Assembly (NCBI GenBank): GCA_964004625.1 | Contig: CAXFOB010000008.1 | Coordinates: 1-38,869, forward strand | From: GCA-002697625 sp002697625 | Lineage (GTDB): Bacteria > Bacteroidota > Bacteroidia > Flavobacteriales > BACL11 | Length of the DNA stretch: 38,869 nt | Direction of reading: 5' to 3' | Shown: piece after piece, positions 16,883 through 24,912 of the stretch | Numbering within the stretch: the stretch's first letter is position 1 | Layout: each line of letters begins with the position of its first letter | Notes under the pieces: generated by a model | What the model saw: the letters and a program-made list of their open reading frames with translations, nothing else | Database searches by the model: none | What the model was told of the DNA's origin: nothing | Made by a program: the position numbers and the translations under genes

Positions 16883-19800
16883 ATGATTTTCAAAAAAATA
16901 ATCTTTCTATTATTAATAATTAGTTGTACATATAATTTACATGCCCAAACTCATATAGTGTTAGATTGGCATAGTGTAAATAGTTATGGTAAGGAAATTG
17001 TTTCATTCGATAGAGCAATTTATTTACAGGAGTTTGAAGGATTACCTTCTTATCAGGAGTTAAATAAATTAAAAGAAAATTATTTCTATGATATTGAACT
17101 TTATGATATAGAATATTCAGAAGTTTCTAATTTAGAAAGAAAAAAATTAGAATTATTAGAAATACCAAGTAGTATTAATTTTACTTCAGAAATTGCAAAA
17201 TCTAATAATACCAATTATAACAGAATTTCTGTATTTCCATATCTGAAATATGGGTCTAGATATAAAAAAATAAAAGAATTTAAATATAGAACAACAAAAA
17301 AAAGAACATTACCAATCAGAAAAAAACAATCTGAAAAGATAGAGTCTGTTTTAAATCAAGGAGACTGGTTTAAAATTTCTGTAGAAGAAAATGCAGTCTA
17401 TAAATTAACTTATTCTGATTTCCAATCACTTGGAGTGAATGTTTCCAATTTAGATGTCAATTCTATTCGATTGTATGGAAACGGAGGAGGAATGCTTCCT
17501 AGATTAAATTCTGATTTTAGACATGAAGATTTACAAGAAAATTCAATTGAAATTTTAGATAATAATAATAACGGAATTTTTGAAGATGGAGATTTAGTTT
17601 TGTTTTATGGTCAAAGTGTTAATGAATGGATTCCCCATTCAAGTTTCGTTGGTAAATTTCATCATTTTAAACATCTTTATGATGATTATAATTATTATTT
17701 CTTAACTATAAATAATTCTGAAAATTCTAAAAGAATTGAGAATTATGTTAGTAGTTTAAACAATGCGGAACAAAAAACCTTTGATGAGTTTAATGAACTG
17801 CAATTTCATGAATTAGATTTAATTAATTTTATCCAATCTGGAGAACAATGGTATGGAGAGGAGTTTAATGAGAGCTTAACTCAATCTATCTCCTTTAATG
17901 TTCCTAACATAAATAGCAATGTTCCTGTGTATGTAAAGGCGAAAGTTGCTGCAAGAGCTTCTTCTACTCCTAGTTTTACGTTTAGCAGAAATGGCAATCA
18001 ATTTATGGATGTCTCACTCGGTACAGTAAGTTATGGTTATGCGGACGATTTTGCTACTATTGCTTCTGTAGAAGGTCAGACATATCCTTCTGAAGATAAT
18101 TTTGATATTGATGTTGCTTTTAATAGAAGCTCTTCCTCTCATAAAGGATGGTTAAATTCCTTAGAGATTTGTACTTTCCGTAAGTTAAAATTTGGTGGTG
18201 GTCAAATGAATTTTAGAAAAGTAGTTCGTGATAGTGGAGATGTTCAGTGGACTGCTTTTATAGAAGATGCAACTATAAATCATACTGTTTGGAATGTAAC
18301 AGATATTACAAATATTAGGAAACACACACTGATTCAAGTTGATTCTGAAACTATAGGTTTTAGTTATAATCATTTTGCCGGTAGTTCTGATGAAAAATTT
18401 GTAGTGTTTGATGGTACAGAATATAAGACTCCTAATTTATTAGGTTCTGTCCCAAATCAGAATTTACATGGAGAAACAGATTGTGAGATGTTAATAGTCT
18501 GTCATCCAAATTTTACATCTGCAGCACAGAATCTAAAAGATTTCCATTTTAATAAAGATGGTAGTAAATGTAAAATAGTATCTCCTCAAGAAGTGTTTAA
18601 TGAATTCTCCTCTGGTAAACAGGATGTGAGTTCTATCAGAGATTATTGTAAGTATCTGTATGATTTACCAAATTCTAATTTTAAATACCTATTAATAATG
18701 GGAGATGCTTCTTATGACCCAAAAGATAGAGTTATAAATAATACAAATTTTGTTATTACATATCAATCTGAAAATTCGTATAGTCCTTTAAACACTTTTT
18801 CTACAGATGATTATTTCGGATATCTAGATGAGAATGAAGGATTACTTCAGAGTGATTTGGTTGATATTGGTATTGGAAGATTGCCTGCAAAAACTCTAAC
18901 AGAGGCAAATACAATGGTAAATAAGATTATAAACTATTATGATAAATCTACAAGGGGAAGTTGGAGAAATGTGGCTTGTTTCATTGCAGATGATGGAGAT
19001 GATAGTGATGGAAATATTCATATGAATCAAGCAGATGCATTATGTAATATAATTGATGATAATTATAATAATTATAATTTTGAGAAATTTTATTTAGACA
19101 TATATAATCAAGAATCTACACCTGTAGGTCCAAGAAGTGAAGATTGTAAAAACGCTATTAATCGAAGGATTGATAAGGGAGTTTTATTAGTAAATTATAC
19201 CGGTCATGGTGGAGAGCAAGGACTCACTAAAGAAAGAATCATTGAAGTGGATCAAATCTTAGATTGGAAAAATTACAACAAACTTCCTTTGTTTGTTACT
19301 GCAACGTGCGAGTTTGGAAGGTTGGACAATCCTGAACTAACCTCTGGTGGGGAGCATATAATTTTAAACCCAAATGGTGGTGGCGTAGCTTTATTAACTA
19401 CAACAAGATATGTTTATTCTCATTTAAATTATAATTTAAATACTAATTTCATAAACTCATTATTTGAAAAGATAGATGGAGAATATCCAACTTTAGGAGA
19501 TGTTTTCTTACAAACAAAAGCATTAAGTGGTACTAGTATAAATAGTAATAAATTCACTCTTTTAGGAGATCCTATGATGTGTCTGGCTTATCCTGAATAT
19601 AGTATTAGTACTACTTCTTTCCCTGATACTATTGCAGCATTGGGGAAGGTGACTTTTAATGGTGAAATAATTTCGGAAGATTCTGTAAAGGTAAGTGATT
19701 TTAATGGTGAAGTAGAAATTACCGTCTTTGATAAAGAAACTATTGCACAAACTCAAGGACAACAATCTTCTACACCTATGGATTATAAAAAACAAACTAA

Positions 19801-20656
19801 TATTATTTATAAAGGTAGATCCTCTGTAGTGAGTGGTGAGTTTACATTTAGTTTTATTGTTCCTAAAGATATAGACTATAATTTAGATTATGGTAGAATA
19901 TCTTATTATGCAACTGAAGAATTAGAAAATCTTGATGCAAGTGGATGGAATGAGAGTTTTCTAGTAGGGGGAGTTTCTTCAGATATTATTGAAGATGATT
20001 TAGGTCCTATTATTGAGTTATATATGAATGATAAACAATTTGTTTCTGGAGGAATTACAAATTCTACGCCTACATTTTTAGCTTTAGTAGAAGATTCTTC
20101 TGGTATCAATACAGTTGGTAATGGAATTGGTCATGATATTACAATCACATTAGATGGTGATAATTCAAAAAAAATAATATTAAACGATTATTACGAATCA
20201 GAAAAAGACAGTTACCAGAAAGGAAAAGTAGAATACAATTTAAATGAGTTAGAATCTGGATTGCATACAATTGATTTTAAAGTATGGGATGTATTTAATA
20301 ATTCTTCTGAATCTTCTATAGAGTTTTTTGTTTCAGAAAATGAAGATTTTGTGGTACAACATTTACTGAATTATCCGAACCCGTTTAGCACAAACACATC
20401 ATTTTATTTTGAGCACAATAGACCAAATCAGAATTTAGAAGTTCAGATTCAGATATATACAGTTTCTGGACAACTTGTTAAAACAATTAATTCCTTAGAG
20501 ATAAATACAGGATTTAGGGTCGGTCCAATATCGTGGGATGGTAGGGATGATTTTATGGATAATATTGGTAGAGGTACATATATATACAAACTAAAGGTCA
20601 AAGATGAAAGTGGAGAATTTGTAGAAAAGTTAGAGAAATTAGTAATATTGAAATAA
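16883..20656 (+). CDS. porU: Type IX secretion system sortase PorU
   Basis: 1257 residues. A signal peptide (about 1-21, ending HAQ) is followed by an N-terminal domain and a gingipain-like C25 peptidase domain (roughly 510-880). The catalytic pair is visible as His775 in NYTGHGGEQG and Cys809 in VTATCEFGRLDNP. Ig-like domains follow, and the C-terminus has NYPNPFSTNTSFYFEH plus a FlgD-like segment, as usual in PorU. PorU cleaves the C-terminal sorting signal of T9SS cargo and, in Porphyromonas, joins the cargo to anionic LPS. porV follows at once. The only usable Met is at 16883, immediately before the signal peptide. Confidence 0.95.
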   Translation: MIFKKIIFLLLIISCTYNLHAQTHIVLDWHSVNSYGKEIVSFDRAIYLQEFEGLPSYQELNKLKENYFYDIELYDIEYSEVSNLERKKLELLEIPSSINFTSEIAKSNNTNYNRISVFPYLKYGSRYKKIKEFKYRTTKKRTLPIRKKQSEKIESVLNQGDWFKISVEENAVYKLTYSDFQSLGVNVSNLDVNSIRLYGNGGGMLPRLNSDFRHEDLQENSIEILDNNNNGIFEDGDLVLFYGQSVNEWIPHSSFVGKFHHFKHLYDDYNYYFLTINNSENSKRIENYVSSLNNAEQKTFDEFNELQFHELDLINFIQSGEQWYGEEFNESLTQSISFNVPNINSNVPVYVKAKVAARASSTPSFTFSRNGNQFMDVSLGTVSYGYADDFATIASVEGQTYPSEDNFDIDVAFNRSSSSHKGWLNSLEICTFRKLKFGGGQMNFRKVVRDSGDVQWTAFIEDATINHTVWNVTDITNIRKHTLIQVDSETIGFSYNHFAGSSDEKFVVFDGTEYKTPNLLGSVPNQNLHGETDCEMLIVCHPNFTSAAQNLKDFHFNKDGSKCKIVSPQEVFNEFSSGKQDVSSIRDYCKYLYDLPNSNFKYLLIMGDASYDPKDRVINNTNFVITYQSENSYSPLNTFSTDDYFGYLDENEGLLQSDLVDIGIGRLPAKTLTEANTMVNKIINYYDKSTRGSWRNVACFIADDGDDSDGNIHMNQADALCNIIDDNYNNYNFEKFYLDIYNQESTPVGPRSEDCKNAINRRIDKGVLLVNYTGHGGEQGLTKERIIEVDQILDWKNYNKLPLFVTATCEFGRLDNPELTSGGEHIILNPNGGGVALLTTTRYVYSHLNYNLNTNFINSLFEKIDGEYPTLGDVFLQTKALSGTSINSNKFTLLGDPMMCLAYPEYSISTTSFPDTIAALGKVTFNGEIISEDSVKVSDFNGEVEITVFDKETIAQTQGQQSSTPMDYKKQTNIIYKGRSSVVSGEFTFSFIVPKDIDYNLDYGRISYYATEELENLDASGWNESFLVGGVSSDIIEDDLGPIIELYMNDKQFVSGGITNSTPTFLALVEDSSGINTVGNGIGHDITITLDGDNSKKIILNDYYESEKDSYQKGKVEYNLNELESGLHTIDFKVWDVFNNSSESSIEFFVSENEDFVVQHLLNYPNPFSTNTSFYFEHNRPNQNLEVQIQIYTVSGQLVKTINSLEINTGFRVGPISWDGRDDFMDNIGRGTYIYKLKVKDESGEFVEKLEKLVILK

Positions 20657-20686
20657 CTCTAACGTTACCTACAAATATAAAAAAAC

Positions 20687-20694
20687 TATATTTG
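20687..20694 (+). promoter_or_regulatory. -7 promoter box for porV
   Basis: TATATTTG fits TAnnTTTG and lies between porU and porV. Its last three bases are the TTG that could be mistaken for a porV start. The true ATG is 19 bases after the G, leaving a leader of about 14 bases. It would allow porV-ispF to be expressed apart from porU. Confidence 0.6.
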
Positions 20695-20712
20695 CTAAAA
20701 TTTAAAAATCAA

Positions 20713-21915
20713 ATGCGAATTTTTTTAATATTGTTGTTGTCTATTCCTTGTGTATTGTGTACAAAAGCACAAATAGATTATGATGAGGTTTTAGGTGGGA
20801 ATCTAAATACTATTACTACAGCTGTGCCTTTTTTGCTTATTTCACCAGATTCTAGATCTGGTGCAATGGGAGATGTTGGAGTAGCTACTACTCCAGACGC
20901 AACATCTATGCATTGGAATCCTGCAAAACTAAGTTTCACTCAAGATGATATTGGAATTTCTGTATCTATTGTTCCATGGTTAAGAGAATTAGTTCCAGAT
21001 ATAAACCTTCAATATATTGGTGGTTATTATAAACTAAATAATACTGATGCAATAGGATACGAATTGAGATATTTTTCTTTGGGAGATATTACTTTTACGG
21101 ATAATTCTGGGCAGGTTATAGGACAGTATAAGCCAAATGAAATGGCTATTGGTACAGCATATTCAAGGAAATTATCACGAGATTTTGCTATTGCGATTTC
21201 TGCAAGATATATTTACTCGAACTTAACAGGTGGACAAACAGCTGGCGGTACTGAAACAGTTGCAGGTCAATCTATATCTTCTGATATCTCTACTTTTTAT
21301 ACAAGACCAACATCTATAGGAGGTAAGAAGTCTGATATTTCTTTAGGTATGAACATTTCTAATATGGGTAATAAGATATCGTATACAGAAACTATTACTA
21401 GAGATTTCATTCCGATTAACTTAAGGGTAGGAACAGATATCACCACTGAAATGGATGATTATAATAAGATATCTTTTGCGATTGATTTTAATAAGTTATT
21501 AGTACCCTCCCCTCCTTTATATAATGAAGATGGAGAAATAATTGCAGGAAAAGATCCTGATGTTGGAATTGTAACTGGAATATTTCAATCTTTTGGAGAT
21601 GCACCTGGAGAAATAGATGAAAATGGGATTCCGATACCTGGTAGTAAGTTTAAGGAGGAAATGAGAGAAATCAATGTTTCTGCAGGTATGGAATATTGGT
21701 ATGCAAACCAATTTGCTTTAAGAGCAGGTTATTTTCATGAACACGATACAAAAGGAGGTAGAAAATATTTAACTTTTGGTTCTGGAGTAAAATATAATGT
21801 TTTTGCACTTGATTTTTCTTATTTAATTAGTACTAGTAATATAGGTGGAACAAATCCACTTGCAAATACTATGAGATTTACTTTAGTATTTGATTTAGGA
21901 GCAATGGGAAGCTAA
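20713..21915 (+). CDS. porV: Type IX secretion outer-membrane protein PorV (LptO)
   Basis: 400 residues from the ATG at 20713. A signal peptide (RIFLILLLSIPCVLCTKAQ) leads into a FadL-like outer-membrane barrel. The family phrase is LLISPDSRSGAMGDVGVATT, followed by SMHWNPAKL, and the C-terminus ends in MRFTLVFDLG. PorV carries cargo from the translocon to PorU at the cell surface. A seven-residue longer reading from TTG (20692) is rejected because that TTG belongs to a -7 box and the ATG sits directly before the signal peptide. Its stop overlaps the ispF start by one base. Confidence 0.94.
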   Translation: MRIFLILLLSIPCVLCTKAQIDYDEVLGGNLNTITTAVPFLLISPDSRSGAMGDVGVATTPDATSMHWNPAKLSFTQDDIGISVSIVPWLRELVPDINLQYIGGYYKLNNTDAIGYELRYFSLGDITFTDNSGQVIGQYKPNEMAIGTAYSRKLSRDFAIAISARYIYSNLTGGQTAGGTETVAGQSISSDISTFYTRPTSIGGKKSDISLGMNISNMGNKISYTETITRDFIPINLRVGTDITTEMDDYNKISFAIDFNKLLVPSPPLYNEDGEIIAGKDPDVGIVTGIFQSFGDAPGEIDENGIPIPGSKFKEEMREINVSAGMEYWYANQFALRAGYFHEHDTKGGRKYLTFGSGVKYNVFALDFSYLISTSNIGGTNPLANTMRFTLVFDLGAMGS

Positions 21916-22394
21916 TGAAGATTAAAGTAGGATTTGGATTTGATGTTCATCAATTAAAAGAAGGACTAGATTTTTGGTTGGGAGGCATTATTGTACCACA
22001 TTCAAAAGGAGGTTTAGGGTATTCAGATGCAGATGTTTTAATTCATACAATATGTGATGCTTTATTAGGTGCTGCGAATATGGGAGATATTGGCAAACAC
22101 TTCCCAGATACGGATGCAGAATATAAAGGAATAGATAGTAAAATTTTATTGAAAGAAGTAGTGAAACTAATTTCAGAGAAAGGATATTCTATTGGTAATA
22201 TCGATTCTACAATTTGTTTACAGAAACCAAAAATAGGACCATATATACCTGAAATGCAAAAGGTTCTGGCTAAATGTATGAATATAGATGTTGAAGATAT
22301 TTCTATAAAAGCTACAACAACTGAAAAATTAAGTTTTGTAGGTAGGGAAGAGGGAGTTTCTGCTTATGCAACTGTTTTGATTCAGAAGAATTAG
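21915..22394 (+). CDS. ispF: 2-C-methyl-D-erythritol 2,4-cyclodiphosphate synthase
   Basis: 159 residues, normal for IspF, the fifth enzyme of the MEP isoprenoid pathway. It forms MEcPP and releases CMP. The zinc ligands GFGFDVHQL (Asp10, His12) and the SDADVLIHTICDALLGA segment with its His are present, as is the C-terminal IKATTTEKLSFVGREEG signature. The ATG overlaps the porV stop (TAATG), so it is translated by coupling with porV. It ends four bases inside the end of the opposite-strand DUF4442 gene (22391). Confidence 0.97.
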   Translation: MKIKVGFGFDVHQLKEGLDFWLGGIIVPHSKGGLGYSDADVLIHTICDALLGAANMGDIGKHFPDTDAEYKGIDSKILLKEVVKLISEKGYSIGNIDSTICLQKPKIGPYIPEMQKVLAKCMNIDVEDISIKATTTEKLSFVGREEGVSAYATVLIQKN

Positions 22395-22864
22395 AATCCT
22401 ATTTTCTGAATTTTATTATCCCTTAAATAAATGAGCATTTCTGCTTCCGCACAAACCACTCCTTTTTTATTTATAGCAACAACAGTGTGCCATTTCTCGT
22501 GTTTTCCTTTTTCTTTTAATTCTTCTTCTGCTAACTGAATATCTTCTGTAGTAATATTGAATTCTAGAGTTAGGTGTGTAGTAGCAGGTCGTTTGTATTT
22601 GATGTTGGCACTCTTTAACCAGATTTCGATTTTTCGGTTTTTCAATGCAAAAATATTATAATACATAGTAGGGAAGTATGGGTCGAATGCAGAAAATATA
22701 CTCCCTCCAAAAATGGTTCTATGAAAATTAATATTAAGGATAGATCTCCTAATTTTCACTTTCATATAAGTATAGTCTTCTGATATTTCTTTAAGAATTA
22801 TTCTATTGAATAATAGGGGTGGAAAAATATTTAAAATGAACTGAAGTGTTTTTCGTCTTAACAT
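22391..22864 (-). CDS. DUF4442 family hotdog-fold protein
   Basis: 157 residues from the ATG at 22864. The sequence matches the DUF4442 family (hotdog thioesterase-like): the FGGSIFSAFDPYFPTMYYNIF helix region, then IWLKSANIKYKRPATTHLTLEF, and a strand ending VVCAEAEMLIYLR. A thioesterase function is suggested by the fold only; no substrate can be named. An 11-residue longer open frame runs back through the peroxiredoxin terminator (22884-22911), so the internal ATG is preferred. A TAnnTTTG box lies 6 bases before that ATG, supporting it. The last four bases overlap the ispF end on the other strand. Confidence 0.8.
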   Translation of the reverse strand: MLRRKTLQFILNIFPPLLFNRIILKEISEDYTYMKVKIRRSILNINFHRTIFGGSIFSAFDPYFPTMYYNIFALKNRKIEIWLKSANIKYKRPATTHLTLEFNITTEDIQLAEEELKEKGKHEKWHTVVAINKKGVVCAEAEMLIYLRDNKIQKIGF

Positions 22865-22869
22865 AAATT

Positions 22870-22877
22870 CAAAGGTA
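22870..22877 (-). promoter_or_regulatory. -7 promoter box for the DUF4442 gene
   Basis: TACCTTTG on the minus strand fits TAnnTTTG. Its G is 6 bases before the A of the ATG at 22864, predicting a leaderless mRNA. A TTTTG formed by the loop and stem base of the adjacent terminator (22895-22899) could act as the -33 element, with 17 bases between. Confidence 0.5.
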
Positions 22878-22883
22878 ATAAAA

Positions 22884-22911
22884 AAAACCCCATTCAAAAG
22901 AATGAGGTTTT
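22884..22911. terminator. Rho-independent terminator after the peroxiredoxin gene
   Basis: Arms AAAACCCCATTC and GAATGAGGTTTT around a four-base loop, with one mismatch in the stem. On the minus strand it is followed by a run of T, fitting the end of the peroxiredoxin transcript (stop at 22933). Confidence 0.85.
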
Positions 22912-22932
22912 AATATAATTAAGGAGTCTTTT

Positions 22933-23565
22933 TTAATTATTTGATAGGTATTCCGCTACACTTTCGTGAGTTTCTTTCATAGCATCATCTCCTTTACTCC
23001 AGTTTGCAGGACATACTTCTCCATTTTCTTCAAAATGTTGTAAAGCATCTACCATTCTAAGTGCTTCATCTACATTTCTTCCTAGAGGAAAATTGTTTAC
23101 AATTTGGTGTTGTACAATACCATTTTTATCAATTAAGAAAAGCCCTCTGAATGCAATCATTGGTCCGTTTGCATGCATGTTGTCTTCCTCATCAATTTCG
23201 TATTCACCAGATAAAACCCCATAATTTGCGGAAATAGTTTTACTTGTATCTGCAACTAAAGGATAAGTAACCCCTTGTATTCCTCCATCATTTTTTTCCA
23301 TTTGTAACCATCCCCAGTGAGATTGTTCTGTATCTGTTGAACAAGCAACAACCTCTACTCCTCTCTCTGTAAATTCAGATAATTTATTCTGAAATGCAAA
23401 TAATTCTGTTGGACAAACAAAAGTAAAATCCTTAGGGTAGAAAAAGAATAATACCTGTTTTTCCCCTACAAACTGATCTAATGAATAATCTGACACTATT
23501 TGACCACCATTTATTACTGCAGCAGCCTTAAATGATGGAGCTTTTTTACCTACTAGTACTGACAT
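22933..23565 (-). CDS. Typical 2-Cys peroxiredoxin (AhpC/TSA family)
   Basis: 210 residues. The enzyme reduces hydrogen peroxide and organic peroxides in the cytoplasm. The peroxidatic Cys51 is in FTFVCPTELF, and the resolving Cys185 is in GEVCPANW. The rest of the thioredoxin-fold core includes FFYPKDF and an AFRGLFLIDKNGIVQH strand. Length and motifs place it with the typical 2-Cys Prx1/AhpC-like group. It has its own strong terminator and a possible weak promoter box (TAATATTG, 23590-23597), so it is probably a single-gene unit. No dedicated reductase is adjacent. Confidence 0.95.
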   Translation of the reverse strand: MSVLVGKKAPSFKAAAVINGGQIVSDYSLDQFVGEKQVLFFFYPKDFTFVCPTELFAFQNKLSEFTERGVEVVACSTDTEQSHWGWLQMEKNDGGIQGVTYPLVADTSKTISANYGVLSGEYEIDEEDNMHANGPMIAFRGLFLIDKNGIVQHQIVNNFPLGRNVDEALRMVDALQHFEENGEVCPANWSKGDDAMKETHESVAEYLSNN

Positions 23566-23589
23566 ATTTTTTAATTTTTAAATTTATTG

Positions 23590-23597
23590 CAATATTA
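23590..23597 (-). promoter_or_regulatory. Weak -7 box before the peroxiredoxin gene
   Basis: TAATATTG on the minus strand differs from TAnnTTTG at one position and lies 25 bases upstream of the ATG at 23565. Confidence 0.3.
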
Positions 23598-23602
23598 CAA
23601 CT

Positions 23603-24127
23603 TTATTTTATGTGAGCTAATATAAAATTCGCTCTTTCTTCCACACTGTCTTTAGGCACTTTTATAAGTTGGTAATTGTAAAACCTGTAACTAGAAAGTA
23701 AAACATTTTCTATTATTTTGGCTTGTTCTATACTCTCTTTTCTCTGTTTGTCATTTACATATATTTTTTCCCAAATAGGGGTGTAGAATACTTTTGTATT
23801 ATATCTATTTTTTTTAATAGACTCTTCTAAATGTTTAGGAATTTTTAAAGAATCTACTTTCATGTAAGCGTATACATCTACTATTCCTCTGTCAAAAAAG
23901 ATAAGTGTATTTTTAGAGTTCAGTAATTGAGATTCTCTTAAAGTAAATACTCTTTTTGAAAAAGCAGAAAGGTTTTTCCAAGGTAATACCTCTCCATTAA
24001 TAGCGAGTTGTTCACTTATAATTTTTCGGGATATTTCATCAATACAATTATATCCTTTTATTTTCAGATGATTTATAATGCTCGTTTTTCCAGTTCCAGG
24101 AGCTCCTGTAATTACAAACTTTTTCAT
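23603..24127 (-). CDS. Small P-loop ATPase (AAA_28-like)
   Basis: 174 residues. The Walker A loop GAPGTGKTS is at residues 8-16 at the very N-terminus. A probable Walker B/acidic motif is FFDRGIVDVYAY (about 89-100). The pattern, a nucleotide-kinase-like fold with an internal Asp-Arg-Gly, matches the small AAA_28 group, which resembles the kinase domain of NadR. Substrate and role are unknown. It follows the methyltransferase by 54 bases on the same strand. A tandem ACCGAT repeat lies in that gap. Confidence 0.7.
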   Translation of the reverse strand: MKKFVITGAPGTGKTSIINHLKIKGYNCIDEISRKIISEQLAINGEVLPWKNLSAFSKRVFTLRESQLLNSKNTLIFFDRGIVDVYAYMKVDSLKIPKHLEESIKKNRYNTKVFYTPIWEKIYVNDKQRKESIEQAKIIENVLLSSYRFYNYQLIKVPKDSVEERANFILAHIK

Positions 24128-24144
24128 TACATATTAAATATTGC

Positions 24145-24160
24145 ACCGATTACAACCGAT
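24145..24160. repeat. Tandem ACCGAT half-sites, possible operator
   Basis: ACCGAT occurs at 24145-24150 and again at 24155-24160, spaced exactly 10 bases, one helical turn, just upstream of the small ATPase gene. This is GC-richer than its AT-rich surroundings. Regulatory function is a guess. Confidence 0.3.
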
Positions 24161-24181
24161 AAAAAAAATATATGATATTAG

Positions 24182-24904
24182 TTATTTCCATTTTTTTGCT
24201 ACTATAATTAATCTGTCAGAATCTGTTGGGATATACTTGTTTAGTTTATAATCTCCAAAGATGTTAATTATTTTTAGTTGTGCAAAGTTAAGCAGTTTGG
24301 TAAAATCAGATAGGTTGAATGCTTTTACTTTTTCTGTAAATTCAAAATCATTTCCCTTATCTGTAAACTTTATATTCTTAAGGATGAATCCTTCTTCTAA
24401 CTTTCTGTTGATGTTAAATGTTATTCCTGATAATGTGTTTTGTTCGGATTCCACCAAATTAGCAATTACTTTTTCTGAATTTAAGAAATCTATTATCAGA
24501 ATTCCATTATATTTTAAGTTGCTACTGATGGCCTGTATTGCTGAAAAATCTTCTTTTTCAGAGTCAAAATACCCGAAAGAAGTAAAGAGATTAAGAACTA
24601 CATCAAAATGTTCTTTTTTATAGGTTTTGCGCATATCCCATACATCAAAAAGAATTTTATTATCGGATCTCTGTTTTGCGGCTTTTATACTTTTTACTGA
24701 AAGGTCAATGCCGGTTATTTGGTACCCTAAGGAATTTAGAAAAATACTATGCCTTCCACTTCCACAGGCTATATCTAAAATTTGGTTTGTCTTTCTAAAG
24801 AATACTTGTAATTTAGATAAAAACTGTTCGGCTTCTTTTTCATCTCTGTTCTGGTATAGAATATGATAATACTTAGAGTTAAACCAATCTGAGAACCAAT
24901 CCAT
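24182..24904 (-). CDS. Class I SAM-dependent methyltransferase
   Basis: 240 residues with a Rossmann-type methyltransferase fold. Motif I is ILDIACGSGRHSIFL (about 43-57), followed by the acidic loop GYQITGIDLS, then FDVVLNLFTSFGYF (motif IV region). The C-terminus is beta-strand rich. The substrate is unknown; family relatives include many small-molecule methyltransferases. It starts 8 bases after the stop of the large secreted-protein gene, so those two may share a transcript. Confidence 0.8.
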   Translation of the reverse strand: MDWFSDWFNSKYYHILYQNRDEKEAEQFLSKLQVFFRKTNQILDIACGSGRHSIFLNSLGYQITGIDLSVKSIKAAKQRSDNKILFDVWDMRKTYKKEHFDVVLNLFTSFGYFDSEKEDFSAIQAISSNLKYNGILIIDFLNSEKVIANLVESEQNTLSGITFNINRKLEEGFILKNIKFTDKGNDFEFTEKVKAFNLSDFTKLLNFAQLKIINIFGDYKLNKYIPTDSDRLIIVAKKWK

Positions 24905-24912
24905 TAGAATTT

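Noticed and set aside
22865..22897. Eleven-residue N-terminal extension of the DUF4442 protein
   Set aside because: It lies on the peroxiredoxin terminator and upstream of a TAnnTTTG box, so it is probably not transcribed as coding sequence.
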